DNA of 44,789 bases, from positions 137,259-182,047 of the forward strand of contig WELA01002438.1 in the NCBI GenBank assembly GCA_009602735.1. Reading direction: 5' to 3'. The position numbers were made by a program, and so were the translations under genes. A model generated the notes under the pieces. That model made no database searches. It was not told the DNA's origin and saw only the letters and a list, made by a program, of their open reading frames with translations. Below are positions 16,179-24,991 of this stretch, piece by piece. Origin of the DNA: Mesotaenium endlicherianum. Its lineage: Eukaryota; Streptophyta; Zygnematophyceae; Zygnematales; Mesotaeniaceae. Each line of letters opens with the position of its first letter. Position 1 is the first letter of the stretch.

Positions 16179-16314
16179 TGTTGTGCGGTAGGAGGTCGGG
16201 TGCGTATCAACGACACAAGCAATGCATAATATGCAAGCAGGCTGTGCTGCAATGAAGTCTATAATACATGTGGCTTTATAGCCAAACGATAGTCACGCGT
16301 CAAATGTTTTAATT
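16179..16314 (-). repeat. Extra 136-bp copy of the LTR end between polypurine tract and LTR
   Basis: This block matches 15030-15165 with only two mismatches by eye. It lies between the polypurine tract and the 3' LTR of M, separated from the LTR by the dinucleotide GC. Such a block is not expected in a simple element and looks like the end of a second, mostly deleted LTR. Confidence 0.8.
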
Positions 16315-16327
16315 CCCCCCCCAGCTC
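16313..16327 (-). other. Polypurine tract of element M
   Basis: On the - strand GAGCTGGGGGGGGAA directly follows the pol stop codon (TGA, 16328-16330). It is the expected plus-strand primer site. Confidence 0.7.
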
Positions 16328-18740
16328 TCAGCCACCAGCTGAGGGGCTGTGATCACTGTCTAGAGCTAATGTAGTGCAGTCGCTATAAAACCAGTCTCCA
16401 GCTGGCACGCGGACCAACGGCGGGTCAAGGCAGCCGATGTGGAAGCCGAGGTTGCAGCTGTCGCAAAGCAGCATCCTGGCCTCCTGGCCGGGGCTGTGGC
16501 AGATCTGGCACGCCCAGTCCTTGGGCGGCCTCGCGTCGCGGGGACGAACCTGCATGTCAAGGTTAGGAAGGTGGCATGGTCCACAATTCTTTGTGTGGTC
16601 CTTGTAAAGACGGCCATCTGCGCCTTCCAGTTCCAAAACTCCTGACGCCAAGACACGCCTGACGCGTAGGATGACGGGCGAGCTGCTGGTGTCGAGGGTG
16701 TTCTTCGTCTGGCGTCGCAGGTACACGAAGTCACCTGCGGAGAACTGCAACACTCGCCGGCAATAGGCTCCTCCACGAGTCATGGCATACCTCAGTGTGT
16801 CGCGGTGCTGAGCAATGCTGAGGTTGTCCATGGCCATGGGCATCAGGCGTCGAAAGAGCTGTGCATGCTGCCCGATAAGAGCGCTCCACGTCTCGGGACT
16901 GTCCAAGTCCAGAACGTTCTCGGCCACGGTCCTGGCTGCTGCGGGCAGGACTGGCTGTCGGCCGTAGAGAAGGAAGTAGGGAGAATGCGAGGCCAAGGAG
17001 GCTTGCTTACTGAACCTGTACCCCATAGCCAACCATGGGAGGGCGTCGTCCCAGTGGGTGCTGTCGTGGGCCAGGCAGTACTTCCGCAGCCCAAGCTTGA
17101 CGGTCTGCACCATGCGCTCTGCGAGGCCGTCAGCCTGGGGATGGTCGCGGGAGGTGGTGCGGTGATCAATCATCGAGCGCTCGAGCAGCTTTTGAAAGCT
17201 GCCCTGGAACTCTTTGCCTTGGTTTGTGAGGACCTCAGCGCAGCCGCCAAAGCGGCTAAGGACCTATTCGAGGAAAGCCTGAGCAATCCCCTCACTGGCC
17301 TTGCTGGGCTGCGGCACAAGCTCGATCCATTTGGACATGTGCTCAATCATTACCAAGACATAGAGGTTGCCTCGACGAGACTTGGGCAGTTCCCCAGCCA
17401 AGTCAAGCGACCACCTGTAGAACAGTCCCTAAATAGGGAGAGGGCTGAGAGCGACGGTGCGGGCTGTGAAGCTCGAGCGCATTCGGTCGCAAAGTGTGCA
17501 GCTGCTGACGACGTCGGCGACAACCTTAGTCATGCCGTGCCACCAGTACTCAACCTGAAGGAGGCTGAGAGTGCGCTTAACACCGAAGTGTCCAAGCGTC
17601 TTGTGCACACGTTGCACCAGCTGGCTGCGTATAGCGGGCTCAGGAACCACCAGGACAGAGCCGTCCGCCATCATTCGCCGCATGCGCCCCTCCATGAAGA
17701 CGAAATCCCGGCTACGCTTGAGGACGCGGTCACGGTCGCGCGCACTAATGCCTGGGACCAACTCCTTGGCCGTGACGTACTGTAGCACCGGTGTGTTGTC
17801 CCACACGTCCTCGAGCGCGCGCTGCCAGCTGTCCTGCTCCTCAACTGCTGCCAAGGCCAGTCGTCGAGTGGTGACAGTCACCATGTCTAGGCTAGTGAGC
17901 CCTGCGGGCCGCACGTCGCGGTCAACGGTGAAGGCCAGGAATGCCGCTGCGTGCCAAGCCACTGGCTCATCCTCATCGTGGCGGGCTACCGTGAGGTCTC
18001 GCGAGGAGGGCAGCGGATTGCGGCTGAGGCCGTCAGCGTCCAGGTTCGTCGACCCTGGACGATGATGCACGTCAAAGGTGTACTCCTGCAAGATGAGCGC
18101 CCACCATGCGTACTTGCGCGTCAGGCGCTCCAACGTCATGAGCCACTTGAGTGGCTGATGGTCGGTGACCAAGCGGAAGTGGGTGCCATAGAGATAGTGC
18201 CTGAAATGCACAATTGCCCATACTGCTGCCAGGCACTCCCCCTCATAGGAGCCGTAGTTGCCCTCGGCACGGTTGTTGCTGCGGCTGGCGTACGCCACCA
18301 CATGCTTGAAGCCGTCATGCTCCTGTACCAGCACTGCTCCAAGCCCTGCCTGCGACCAGTCGGTGTGGAGGATGAAGGGCTTCTGATAGTCAGGCCGTCA
18401 TAGTACTGGGGCGCTCACCAACAACTCTTTGAGCTTGTCAAACGTTGCCTGCTGCTCTGATCCCCATACATAGGCAACGCCCTTGCATAGCAAGTCGTTG
18501 AGCGGCTTGGCCAGCTCGCTGAACCCAGGCACAAAGCGGCGATAGTAGTTGGCGATGCCAAGGAAGGCCCTCAACTGCGAGAGGTCGGTCGGAGGCGAGA
18601 TGCCTGTGATGGCCAAGATCTTGGCCAGCTGAGGAGCCAAACCACGGGAAGACAGAAGATGCCCGAGGTACTCCACCTCCCGGGTCCCAAAGGTGCACTT
18701 GCCTGGATGACACTTGAGCCCAACGGCCTCCAACAGTCCG
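16328..18740 (-). pseudogene. Pol of element M: RT end, RNase H, integrase and PHD finger (decayed)
   Basis: In one frame on the - strand this holds the RT thumb region (GHLLSSRGLAP, FLGIANYYRRFVPGF), RNase H (HTDWSQAGLGAVL, YEGECLAAVWAI, VTDHQPLKWL), the integrase H2C2 zinc site (HKTLGHFG...CTLC) and the integrase core. The core shows D in WSLDLAG and E in DGLAERMVQ, but the second acidic residue is Asn (TNQG, codon 17222-17224) where the family has TDQG. A GPY/F-like part follows, then a PHD finger. Premature stops are TGA 18398-18400, TAG 17429-17431 and TAG 17264-17266. The true stop is TGA 16328-16330. There is no chromodomain. Non-functional as it stands. Confidence 0.9.
16376..16519 (-). 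other. PHD finger at the integrase C-terminus of element M
   Basis: The segment beginning WACQIC has the C-x2-C, C-x2-C-x4-H-x2-C spacing of a C4HC3 PHD finger. It also has the typical LCDSC, FHIGCLDPPL and GDWF signatures. The seventh ligand, normally the Cys after W-F, is Tyr here (TAT), one base from Cys TGT. PHD fingers often bind histone H3 tails. Its place corresponds to that of the chromodomain in chromoviruses. Confidence 0.85.
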
Positions 18741-19788
18741 GAACTGTAGTGATATGCGCCACGTGCTCCTCAAACGTCTCACTGAAGACGAGCACGTCAT
18801 CGATGTAGCACCGGGCAAAGGAGAGCCCTGCCGGCTCCTTATCCATGAGTCGCTAGAAGGTGGCAGGAGCGTTCTTCAAGCCGAAGGGCATAACCCTCCA
18901 CTCGTAGAGACGCTGCGATCCCCAAAAAGCCGTCTTATGCTGGTCCTCCTCCGCAATGGGTATCTGGTTGAAGCCCTGCCTCAAATCCAGCACCGAGAAC
19001 CAAGTACAAGCGCCGATGTCGTCAAAGATCTCGTCAGGGGTCGGCATAGGGTATCTGTCTTGCTCAGTGACCTTGTTAAGCTTACGATAGTCACCGCACA
19101 TCCTCTTCTCAGACCAGTTGCCTGAGGCGTCCTTCTTAGGTGGCATGACTATGGGCGCAACGTAGGTGGAGGCAGACTCACGAATGAGCTGACACTCCTC
19201 TAGCTTGCCTGTCTGCGTGCTAATCAGGTCGTCCTCAAAGCGGCTGTAGCGATAGCGCTTCTGGAAGATGGGCACGTCTGTCTGGAGGGGTATCCTTATA
19301 GGGTTGCCTGTGTAGCGCCCAAGATCGTGCATGCCGCTGGCAAAGCTGGCGCTGCGCCGTGCATCCAGCAATGCCGTTAGCTGAGCAGCCTGTGCCCTAG
19401 TGAGAGTTCCCCCCAGCTTCCAAGTAGGGACAGCTGGTGGTGGCTCCTGCGCTGCGGCTGGCGCCTCCTGCCCTGCTGCTGGCGTGGTCTGTGGGTCTGC
19501 AGGCGTCACCTGTCCTGCAGCTGGCTGCACTCGGCCTGCCTCGGGTGCCCTCTCCTCGGCAGCTGCTGCCATCTGCCCTACACCACCTGTAGGCGGCGGA
19601 GAGCGTGGAAAAAGAAACGGGGAACGAAACTTTCTGGGTCGCTGTGAGGACTCCTGTCTCCTCCTGTCCCCCCCCAGCAAACCAGAACGAGGACCACGAC
19701 AAGGCGCAGGCGGCTGCTGGGAAGCTGGACCCTCGCGCTGGGAATGCCAGGTCGTACTGGGCGGGGCGCGGCCGTCGCCGTCGGAATC
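18735..19788 (-). pseudogene. Reverse transcriptase part of element M (decayed)
   Basis: The region opens with a Pro/Ala/Gln-rich linker and continues into RT: KRMCGDYRKLNKVT, FSVLDLRQGFNQI, VMPFGLKNAPATF and the catalytic Y-I-D-D (18796-18807). A TAG at 18853-18855 sits right after NAPATF, where the family has Gln (CAG). A frameshift near 18740 moves the frame into the downstream RNase H part. Upstream the same frame joins the end of the methyltransferase across one TGA (19789-19791). Confidence 0.9.
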
Positions 19789-20830
19789 TCAATCCATGGC
19801 GTCATAGAACTGGTCCATCTCAAGATGACGAGCCTGGGCGTAAAGGGGAGTCAGGGCGTGTGTCTGCAGGAGAAGCCACGTCAAGACGTTGGCATCGATA
19901 GCCTGGCCAAAGAGACGCACAAGTTGACCTTGGTGATGCTGTCCACCTGTGCGAGGTGCGGAGGGAAGCCCATCGCACGCTCCATCTCCACGGCATGGGG
20001 TCGTTGGAACATGCCAGTCTCGAGGTCAATGATCATGCCGCGCTGGTCGCCCACGTAGGCCGCGCTGTCGTAGCGACTCACGAACGTAGGAAGCGCCCGC
20101 GTGACGTCGCGGAGGACCTCACACTGGGCCTGAGAAGGATGCGGAAGGGCGACCACGCGCTGGGCCAGGCGCGCCACGTCGAGGATGGAGTCAACGTTGC
20201 GCGTGTGGCGTGGATGTGCGGCCGCTAACGCCTCAAGCGTGCCTGGCATGGCCAGGTTGGTGAAGTAGGCACGCACACGATGCGCGAAGGAACCAATCTG
20301 AGCGGCGTCGATGACGGCCTCACAACCGACGTAGCTGCTACAGAGGGCAAAGTCGGCATTGACGTTGGGCCGCGAATCGTGGCGGACAGCCACATCCTCC
20401 AACACCCAGACGAGCGTGTGCGGCGGCTGGCGGTCCTCAACCATGTTGAGGACGCGGAGCAGGTGCCAGAACAAGGCCGTATGCGGGTCACCGAGCGCGT
20501 TGCCCCGTCCCGCAATGGAGAAGCCCTGGCACTCCCAGCCAGCAATGATGAGGTCGATGGGCCCGAGGCGCGTGATGTGCTCGGCGATAATGTCGCGGAT
20601 GTCCATGGGCCAGTCAATCTGGGCGCGGTAGAAGGCATACTCAGGGAAGAGATCTGGGAAACGCTCGTGGCATAAGGCCATCTGCCTGCGGGCGACCTGC
20701 TGCGCCTCGCCATCGGGTCCACGTAGACGTACCGACGTACGGGGATGCCAGCCTGCAGGGTGGCCAACAACCCTGTCGCAATGCCGGCGAAGAGCTCGAC
20801 AAGGACAATGCCGCCGGGACGCTCGTCGAG
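19789..20830 (-). pseudogene. C5-cytosine DNA methyltransferase domain inside the element M polyprotein
   Basis: Would transfer a methyl group from S-adenosylmethionine to cytosine C5. Visible motifs are I (VELFAGIATGLL, about 20765-20800), IV with the catalytic Cys (AGWECQGFS, Cys codon 20529-20531), VI as LEDV where ENV is usual (~20391-20404), VIII (AHRVRAYFTNL, ~20255-20285), IX/X-like ERAMGFPP (~19965-19985) and GQAIDANVLTWLL (~19880-19912). The GIATGLL start, DIRDI and the AHRxRxYxxNL block resemble Dnmt3/DRM-type enzymes; the exact clade is not certain. Two frameshifts, near 20715 (between motifs I and IV) and near 19900, break it. The N-terminal side is fused to a long linker and the C-terminal side leads into RT. 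A retrotransposon-encoded methyltransferase is known in charophytes. Confidence 0.88.
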
Positions 20831-22387
20831 CTGTGCGGTGTAGATAGGCGTAGGAAGGGGGCGACAGCCCAGGGCGGGATCGCCGGCCTGCGCTGGCGGT
20901 GGATAGGAGCGCAGCAGACTGTGCTGATGGGGCAACATGGGGAGGGCCGCCACTGCGAGCTCTGCGTAGTGGCGAGTAAGTCGAGGAATGCGCTCGAGCA
21001 GCGGCTGTGGACGAGCCGTGTGAGAATGTGCCTGATAAGTGCGCCAGCGCGCACGCGCGTCCTGCAAGGCCTCCTCGGGCACTAGGCGGGCCGGAGCCTG
21101 CGCGTCGCGCGTGCACTGCTGCTGCCACCCGTCCCTCGTTTGGTAATCGGCGTGTTGTGAAGCGGCGTGGGCCAGCTGCTCTGTGGCGGTGCGCTAGGGC
21201 AGCTGGGAATGCTGATCAAAGTACGAACGCTGACGCTCGCGAAGATCCGCCTGAAGGGGCACTGTACAGACGGAGCGCTCGTCCCAATGTGCTGCCTGTT
21301 GAGGACGGACGAGCTGACGTGGGGCGAGCTGGACTCGCGGGCGCAGCGGCAAAAGAGATGGGAGTCGGACGCGCTCCCGCTGGCTGCGCTGCATGGGCCC
21401 TGCGCGTGTTGCGTGCGGATGAGGATGACGGTCGCGGAGGCGCGCTGCGGTGCGGGCCACCTTATGAAGAGGTGACCCAGACGGCCCGTCGCCGGCTATG
21501 TGACTGCGCAAGACGTCGGCAGGCCAGCCACGCGGCGTCTGGTATAATGCGTGAGCTGCAATGGTGGAGGAAGACTGTGCGTCATGCTCGCGGGTGCGGA
21601 GATCGCGCGGACCGTCATACGGCGGTGTGACTGAGCGCGGGCGAGTCTCGCGCAAAGGGGTGACCTCTCGCCCCTCGCGAAGAGGAGTGACCTCTCGTGC
21701 GTCCCTGGGAGTGTCGCGCAGAGGCGTGACCTCGCGGGCAGCCCTGGTATGCTCGCGGATCGGAGTGACCTCGCGTGTACGCCGGTCTAGGGGCAGAGTG
21801 CGACGTGCGAAGCGTAGAGCTGGCCCGGCGTAGGGGAAGGACCTGTATGCCGAGGACCGAGGATGCTGGTCCTGGCCACTGTCTGATGCGCACGTCCGGC
21901 ACGCGGGTTGATAGCGGAGAAAGGAACCGTGGAGGCAGTGCTGGCGGAGGCGCGACCTGGCCAGCCTGCGCTTAGGTTGTTGCCAGCGAACAAGTGCGTG
22001 ACGTCACGGCACTCGCTGCTGGTCAAACAGTCGTGCTGTATCGGACGACTAAGCCCGCCGGCGCATGGATGGGCTCGACGGGGCGCATGGATGGGCTCGA
22101 CGGGGATTGGCTGTGGTCTCGTGTGAGAGAGAACTGAAGCCGGGAGGCCCTGTAGGCTGGCGTCGAACGCGAGCTGTAGGCGTGGGCGGCGGTGGCTCTG
22201 CCGATGGCTGGGCTGCGGGCTCCTCTGCGGCCTCCTGGGACCACTCCTGCCACTCCTCCTCCTCGCTGCTCAATGACGCGTCGTCGGACCTGCCTGGGAA
22301 CGCTGCCTGCCTCATGGCCTCGTCCTCAGACGTGGTAGTGCGTGGCCATGAGTCGCCTGTCCTGTGCGACGGTGAGGGTGAGGGCAA
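20831..22387 (-). pseudogene. Linker between protease and methyltransferase of element M
   Basis: One - strand frame runs from about 22387 into motif I of the methyltransferase, broken by TAG 22049-22051, TGA 22004-22006 and TAG 21194-21196. It begins with an acidic E-rich stretch and is then rich in R, P, H and Q. At about 21640-21775 it holds four or five tandem copies of an REVTPLRE-type unit. No known domain is recognised. It may tether the methyltransferase in the polyprotein or be cut out by the protease. Confidence 0.6.
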
Positions 22388-23190
22388 CTGGGAGGCGGCA
22401 CGTCATGCCGTACGCGGACGTGTGATCTTGAGGAGGGTCCGCTCGTCGCAGGACGCTGTGGCTGAGGTATGGCTGCTGCGGCTGTGGCTGCGTCATGAGC
22501 GTGAGCTGCAGCAGTAAGGGCAGCCGTGGCAACGGCGTGTGCCTCTACGGCGTCTGCCGCCATCTGACGCATCATGGCGTTATGCGCGGCGTAGATCCGC
22601 ACTGTCTCCCTGGCTTGTGCGGCCAGAGCGTCAGCCTGCTCCTGGGGCGTGAGGTGGAGCTTGGCACTCGACAGCTCGGGATCCTCCTTTTGCGTCTCCA
22701 GTAAGTCGGCGCCGACGGAGACCTCATCATCCTCGGCTCCCCCCTTATTTGTCTGAACTACAGACCAACCGCCATCCAGCGCCATGAAGCCGTAGAGGGC
22801 GGACTCAGCTGAGCAACGATCCAAGATGTCAAGTGGCACAGATGCAGTGCGGGTCCCCCCTGACTGCCAGTCGGGTCGATAGAAGACCCGCTCCACCCAG
22901 TTATCCACAGCGGCGCCGATAGGAAAGAGCACGTCCTGGCCAAGGAGCACGTCGAAGGTCTCGGAACGAGTGACCAACGCATGCCGGTGGATGGTCGTCT
23001 CATCCGGAGTGCCGGGCCGAAAGGTGAAGCGGAGGGCCAGCCGCGTGCGCCCGGTGACGATCTCGGAAGTGCCGGCAGCAGTGTTGATCCGCGTAGGCAA
23101 ATCCTCTAGGTCGGCTGACAAGAGGCCCAGCTGGCGGAAGTAGCGCAAGCTGATGAGGACTGGCTGGGCGCCAGTGTCGAACATGATGCG
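22388..23190 (-). pseudogene. Aspartic protease part of element M
   Basis: In the gag frame, just past the TAG at 23191-23193, comes MFDTGAQPVLISLRYF with the catalytic D-T-G. A partner region VLLGQDVLFPIG follows, as in retropepsins. An Ala/His-rich segment is next, and the frame is lost near 22385. The protease itself looks uninterrupted. Confidence 0.85.
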
Positions 23191-23769
23191 CTACGGGGCC
23201 TGCGTGTTGACCAGCACGATGCCCTGCAAATTATCCAAAAACGCAGCGTTAGGCGTGCTGATCATCCTGCGCTCATGCGCAGGTCGCGCGGGTGCGGAGA
23301 GCACCGCGGCTGCCGCGTCTGACGTTGGCCTGCCGTCAGAGGCGCGCTGGCTGGCCCTGCGCGACTGAAGCAGTAGCTGGGTCGCCTGCCGTGTGGCTTC
23401 CATCGACACGCCGAGCTCCGCGAAGGAGACTCCGGGCATGCGGTGAAGCGCCAGCGAGATGACCTCGGCGTTGAGCTGCACCGTGGTCATCGGCAAGGCC
23501 ATCGCGTGAGGCGAAAATGCCGCTGGCGCTGCTGGCGTGTCCAGCACGCGGAACGAGCGGGGCAGACGCGGCGCCTCCTCCATGCGACGCCCCTGATTCG
23601 GCCCGGCGCGCTTCTGTGCCATCGCTGGGCGTCCGGCTGCCACCAAAGCGGGCTTGCGTCGTGCGCTGCCGTCTGTTGTGCGGCCTCCGAGTGGCACTGT
23701 GCGTGCGCAGCAGGCCAGAATGGGGCTGCACGCGGCGGCAACAGCAGGCGCAGCCGCTGGTTTAGCGGG

Positions 23770-23950
23770 CAGACGAGCGGCTGGCACACGTGGCGCTGAT
23801 GTACCTGGCGCTGGTGTTCCCAGCGCGAACGACCCTGGCGCTGGCGCACCTGGCACTGGCGTTCCTGGCGCTGGTGCTCCCAGCGCGGACGCACCTGGCG
23901 CTGGTGCACCTGGCGCTGGCGCGCTCGGCGCTGGCGCTCCTGAGCATGCT
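23770..23950 (-). repeat. Short tandem repeat coding for A-P-G units
   Basis: Imperfect repeats of the GGCGCTGGTGCACCT type (about 15-24 bp) encode runs of APGAPAPG in the gag linker of element M. Confidence 0.85.
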
Positions 23951-24384
23951 TGCGCAGTTGCCGGCGCAGGTGCCAGGCTTGCTGGCTTAGCTGTCGGTGC
24001 TGGCGCTGCCTCGGCGACCGGAAGGCCGCCAGGTGGCACTGGCCCACCTGGTACTGGCGTCGTGAAATGCGCTGGCTCGGGTCCTCCTGCAGCTGGCGCC
24101 TCGGCGAACGCTGGTGCCTCCGGTGGAGCGGCTGCGAATGCCAGCGCTGCTTTGGGCGCAGGTGCTTCGGCCGCTGGCACGAACGCCGGAGATGGCGCAG
24201 GCTTGGCTGTTGGCAGCCTGACAAGTGGCGCTTCGAGGACGACCCTGGGCCTGCAAGGTCGCGTCGCCCGACCGGTGTTGGTGTCGGTATTGGCTGCCCC
24301 AAGCAAGGTACGTGGCGCCCTCCAGGTAGCGCGCGTGCTCGCCGGGACCCTCGCCACGCTCATCGCGAAGGCCCAAGGGTTTTG

Positions 24385-24418
24385 TGCGCAGCCAGGGTTT
24401 AAGCCCTGGCTTTGCGCA
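24385..24418. repeat. Palindrome 1 in the gag linker
   Basis: TGCGCA-GCCAGGG and its inverted partner surround the loop TTTAAG, with a two-base bulge. The partner copy is at 24959-24991. Confidence 0.7.
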
Positions 24419-24958
24419 ACCGTGTGCGCGCCGTCGCAGTTCCGAACGGAGACACGGCCGCCCAGCGCGATCAGGGAGGTCTCCCCCTGGCTCGGGATGG
24501 CAGTCGCGGCCGCCAGATCTGCGCTGGCTGGGTCGGACTGCGTGCGCGTGCCAAATGGCGGCACGTGTGCGCAGGTGCTGTACGCAGCGGCTGACGTGGC
24601 TGCCGTGAGGTGATCGCGTGGCGGGCTGCTGAGCGAGCGTCGCAGTGTTGTGCGCGGCGTGTGCGAGCGTGTGCAGAGATGCGCAGATGTGCAGCTGCCG
24701 TCAGGCAAAGTCTCGCCAGCCGCGCACGCGTCAGGTGCGACGGCTGCTGGCACGGCTGCCGGGACTGGCGCAGGGGCGGTTGCGGGGAGGCTGCCATGTG
24801 GCGCCTCCCAATCGCTCCTTGGATTGCGGGGGCGCGTGGCCGGTCCGGCTTCAAGGTCTGCGTCGGCTGCCTCGGACGCCGCTCGTGACACCCTCCCTCT
24901 TGCGCGGGCGTACGCCGAGGCCCCCGTAGCGCGAATTGCGTCGGCGCGGGGGTTTTGG

Positions 24959-24991
24959 GCGCAGCCAGGATTTAAACCCTGGCTTTGCGCA
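24959..24991. repeat. Palindrome 2 in the gag linker
   Basis: The diverged copy of the 24385-24418 palindrome keeps the inverted arms around TTTAAA. Confidence 0.7.

Noticed and set aside
16805..17785. 326-residue + strand open frame
   Set aside because: It is antisense to the integrase and RNase H region, which has clear family motifs on the - strand.
23654..24613. 319-residue + strand open frame rich in Ala and Gly
   Set aside because: It is a shadow of the GC-rich, repetitive gag linker on the - strand and shows no domain.
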